A stretch of DNA of 11,608 bases from DATKDU01 sp035649415 (GTDB lineage: Bacteria > Planctomycetota > Planctomycetia > Pirellulales > Pirellulaceae). Shown piece after piece: positions 11,600 through 11,608 of this stretch. The notes under the pieces are model-generated. The model was not told the DNA's origin. It saw nothing but the letters and a program-made list of their open reading frames with translations, and ran no database searches. The DNA lies in assembly GCA_035649415.1 (NCBI GenBank), contig DASRJP010000278.1:1-11608 (forward strand), given 5' to 3'. Numbering within the stretch: position 1 is the stretch's first letter; each line of letters begins with the position of its first letter. The translations under genes were made by a program, and so were the position numbers.

Positions 11600-11608
11600 A
11601 GGTGACTT

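Overview
The window looks like a chromosome segment from a high-GC planctomycete, most likely of the Pirellulales type. This is inferred from four things: secreted PQQ-like propeller and CxxCH/terpenoid-cyclase-toroid proteins side by side, a DUF983-thiL-tsaE run, weak or absent Shine-Dalgarno sites before most starts, and intergenic space crowded with short GC-rich palindromes of a kind I associate from memory with planctomycete genomes. No rRNA, tRNA, CRISPR array or recognisable transposase gene is visible.

Layout. Positions 1-930 (minus strand): the N-terminal half of an AGX-type UTP:sugar-1-phosphate uridylyltransferase, cut by the window edge, preceded by a possible tiny membrane protein. 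1041-2030 (plus): a secreted HExxH protein of unknown role. 2039-3862 (minus): a compact DUF983 - thiL - tsaE operon, with thiL and tsaE overlapping by ATGA. 3970-7628 (plus): a 63-residue membrane protein, an 809-residue exported beta-propeller protein, and an exported alpha-toroid protein carrying a CxxCH haem-type motif, probably one transcription unit. 7629-10525: an accessory-looking stretch of visibly lower GC with two minus-strand genes (a 160-residue protein of unknown function and a solitary FRG-domain protein) embedded in about 1.3 kb of non-coding DNA full of palindromes and repeats. 10526-11584 (plus): a complete MoxR-family AAA+ ATPase; a DUF58-type partner may lie just outside the window.

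How the parts fit. The flanks are housekeeping: nucleotide-sugar synthesis, thiamine diphosphate formation, t6A tRNA modification and a MoxR chaperone. The propeller and CxxCH-toroid proteins are both predicted to be exported and may act together outside the cytoplasm. The most unusual part is 7629-10525. The unknown gene is bracketed by two direct copies of a roughly 70-bp element, the first 40 bp matching at 38 positions. The FRG gene is followed by six hairpins with mostly different stems but an almost constant four-base loop (TTCA or its complement TGAA). Nothing in the window proves a new defence or mobile system, but this island is where one should look.
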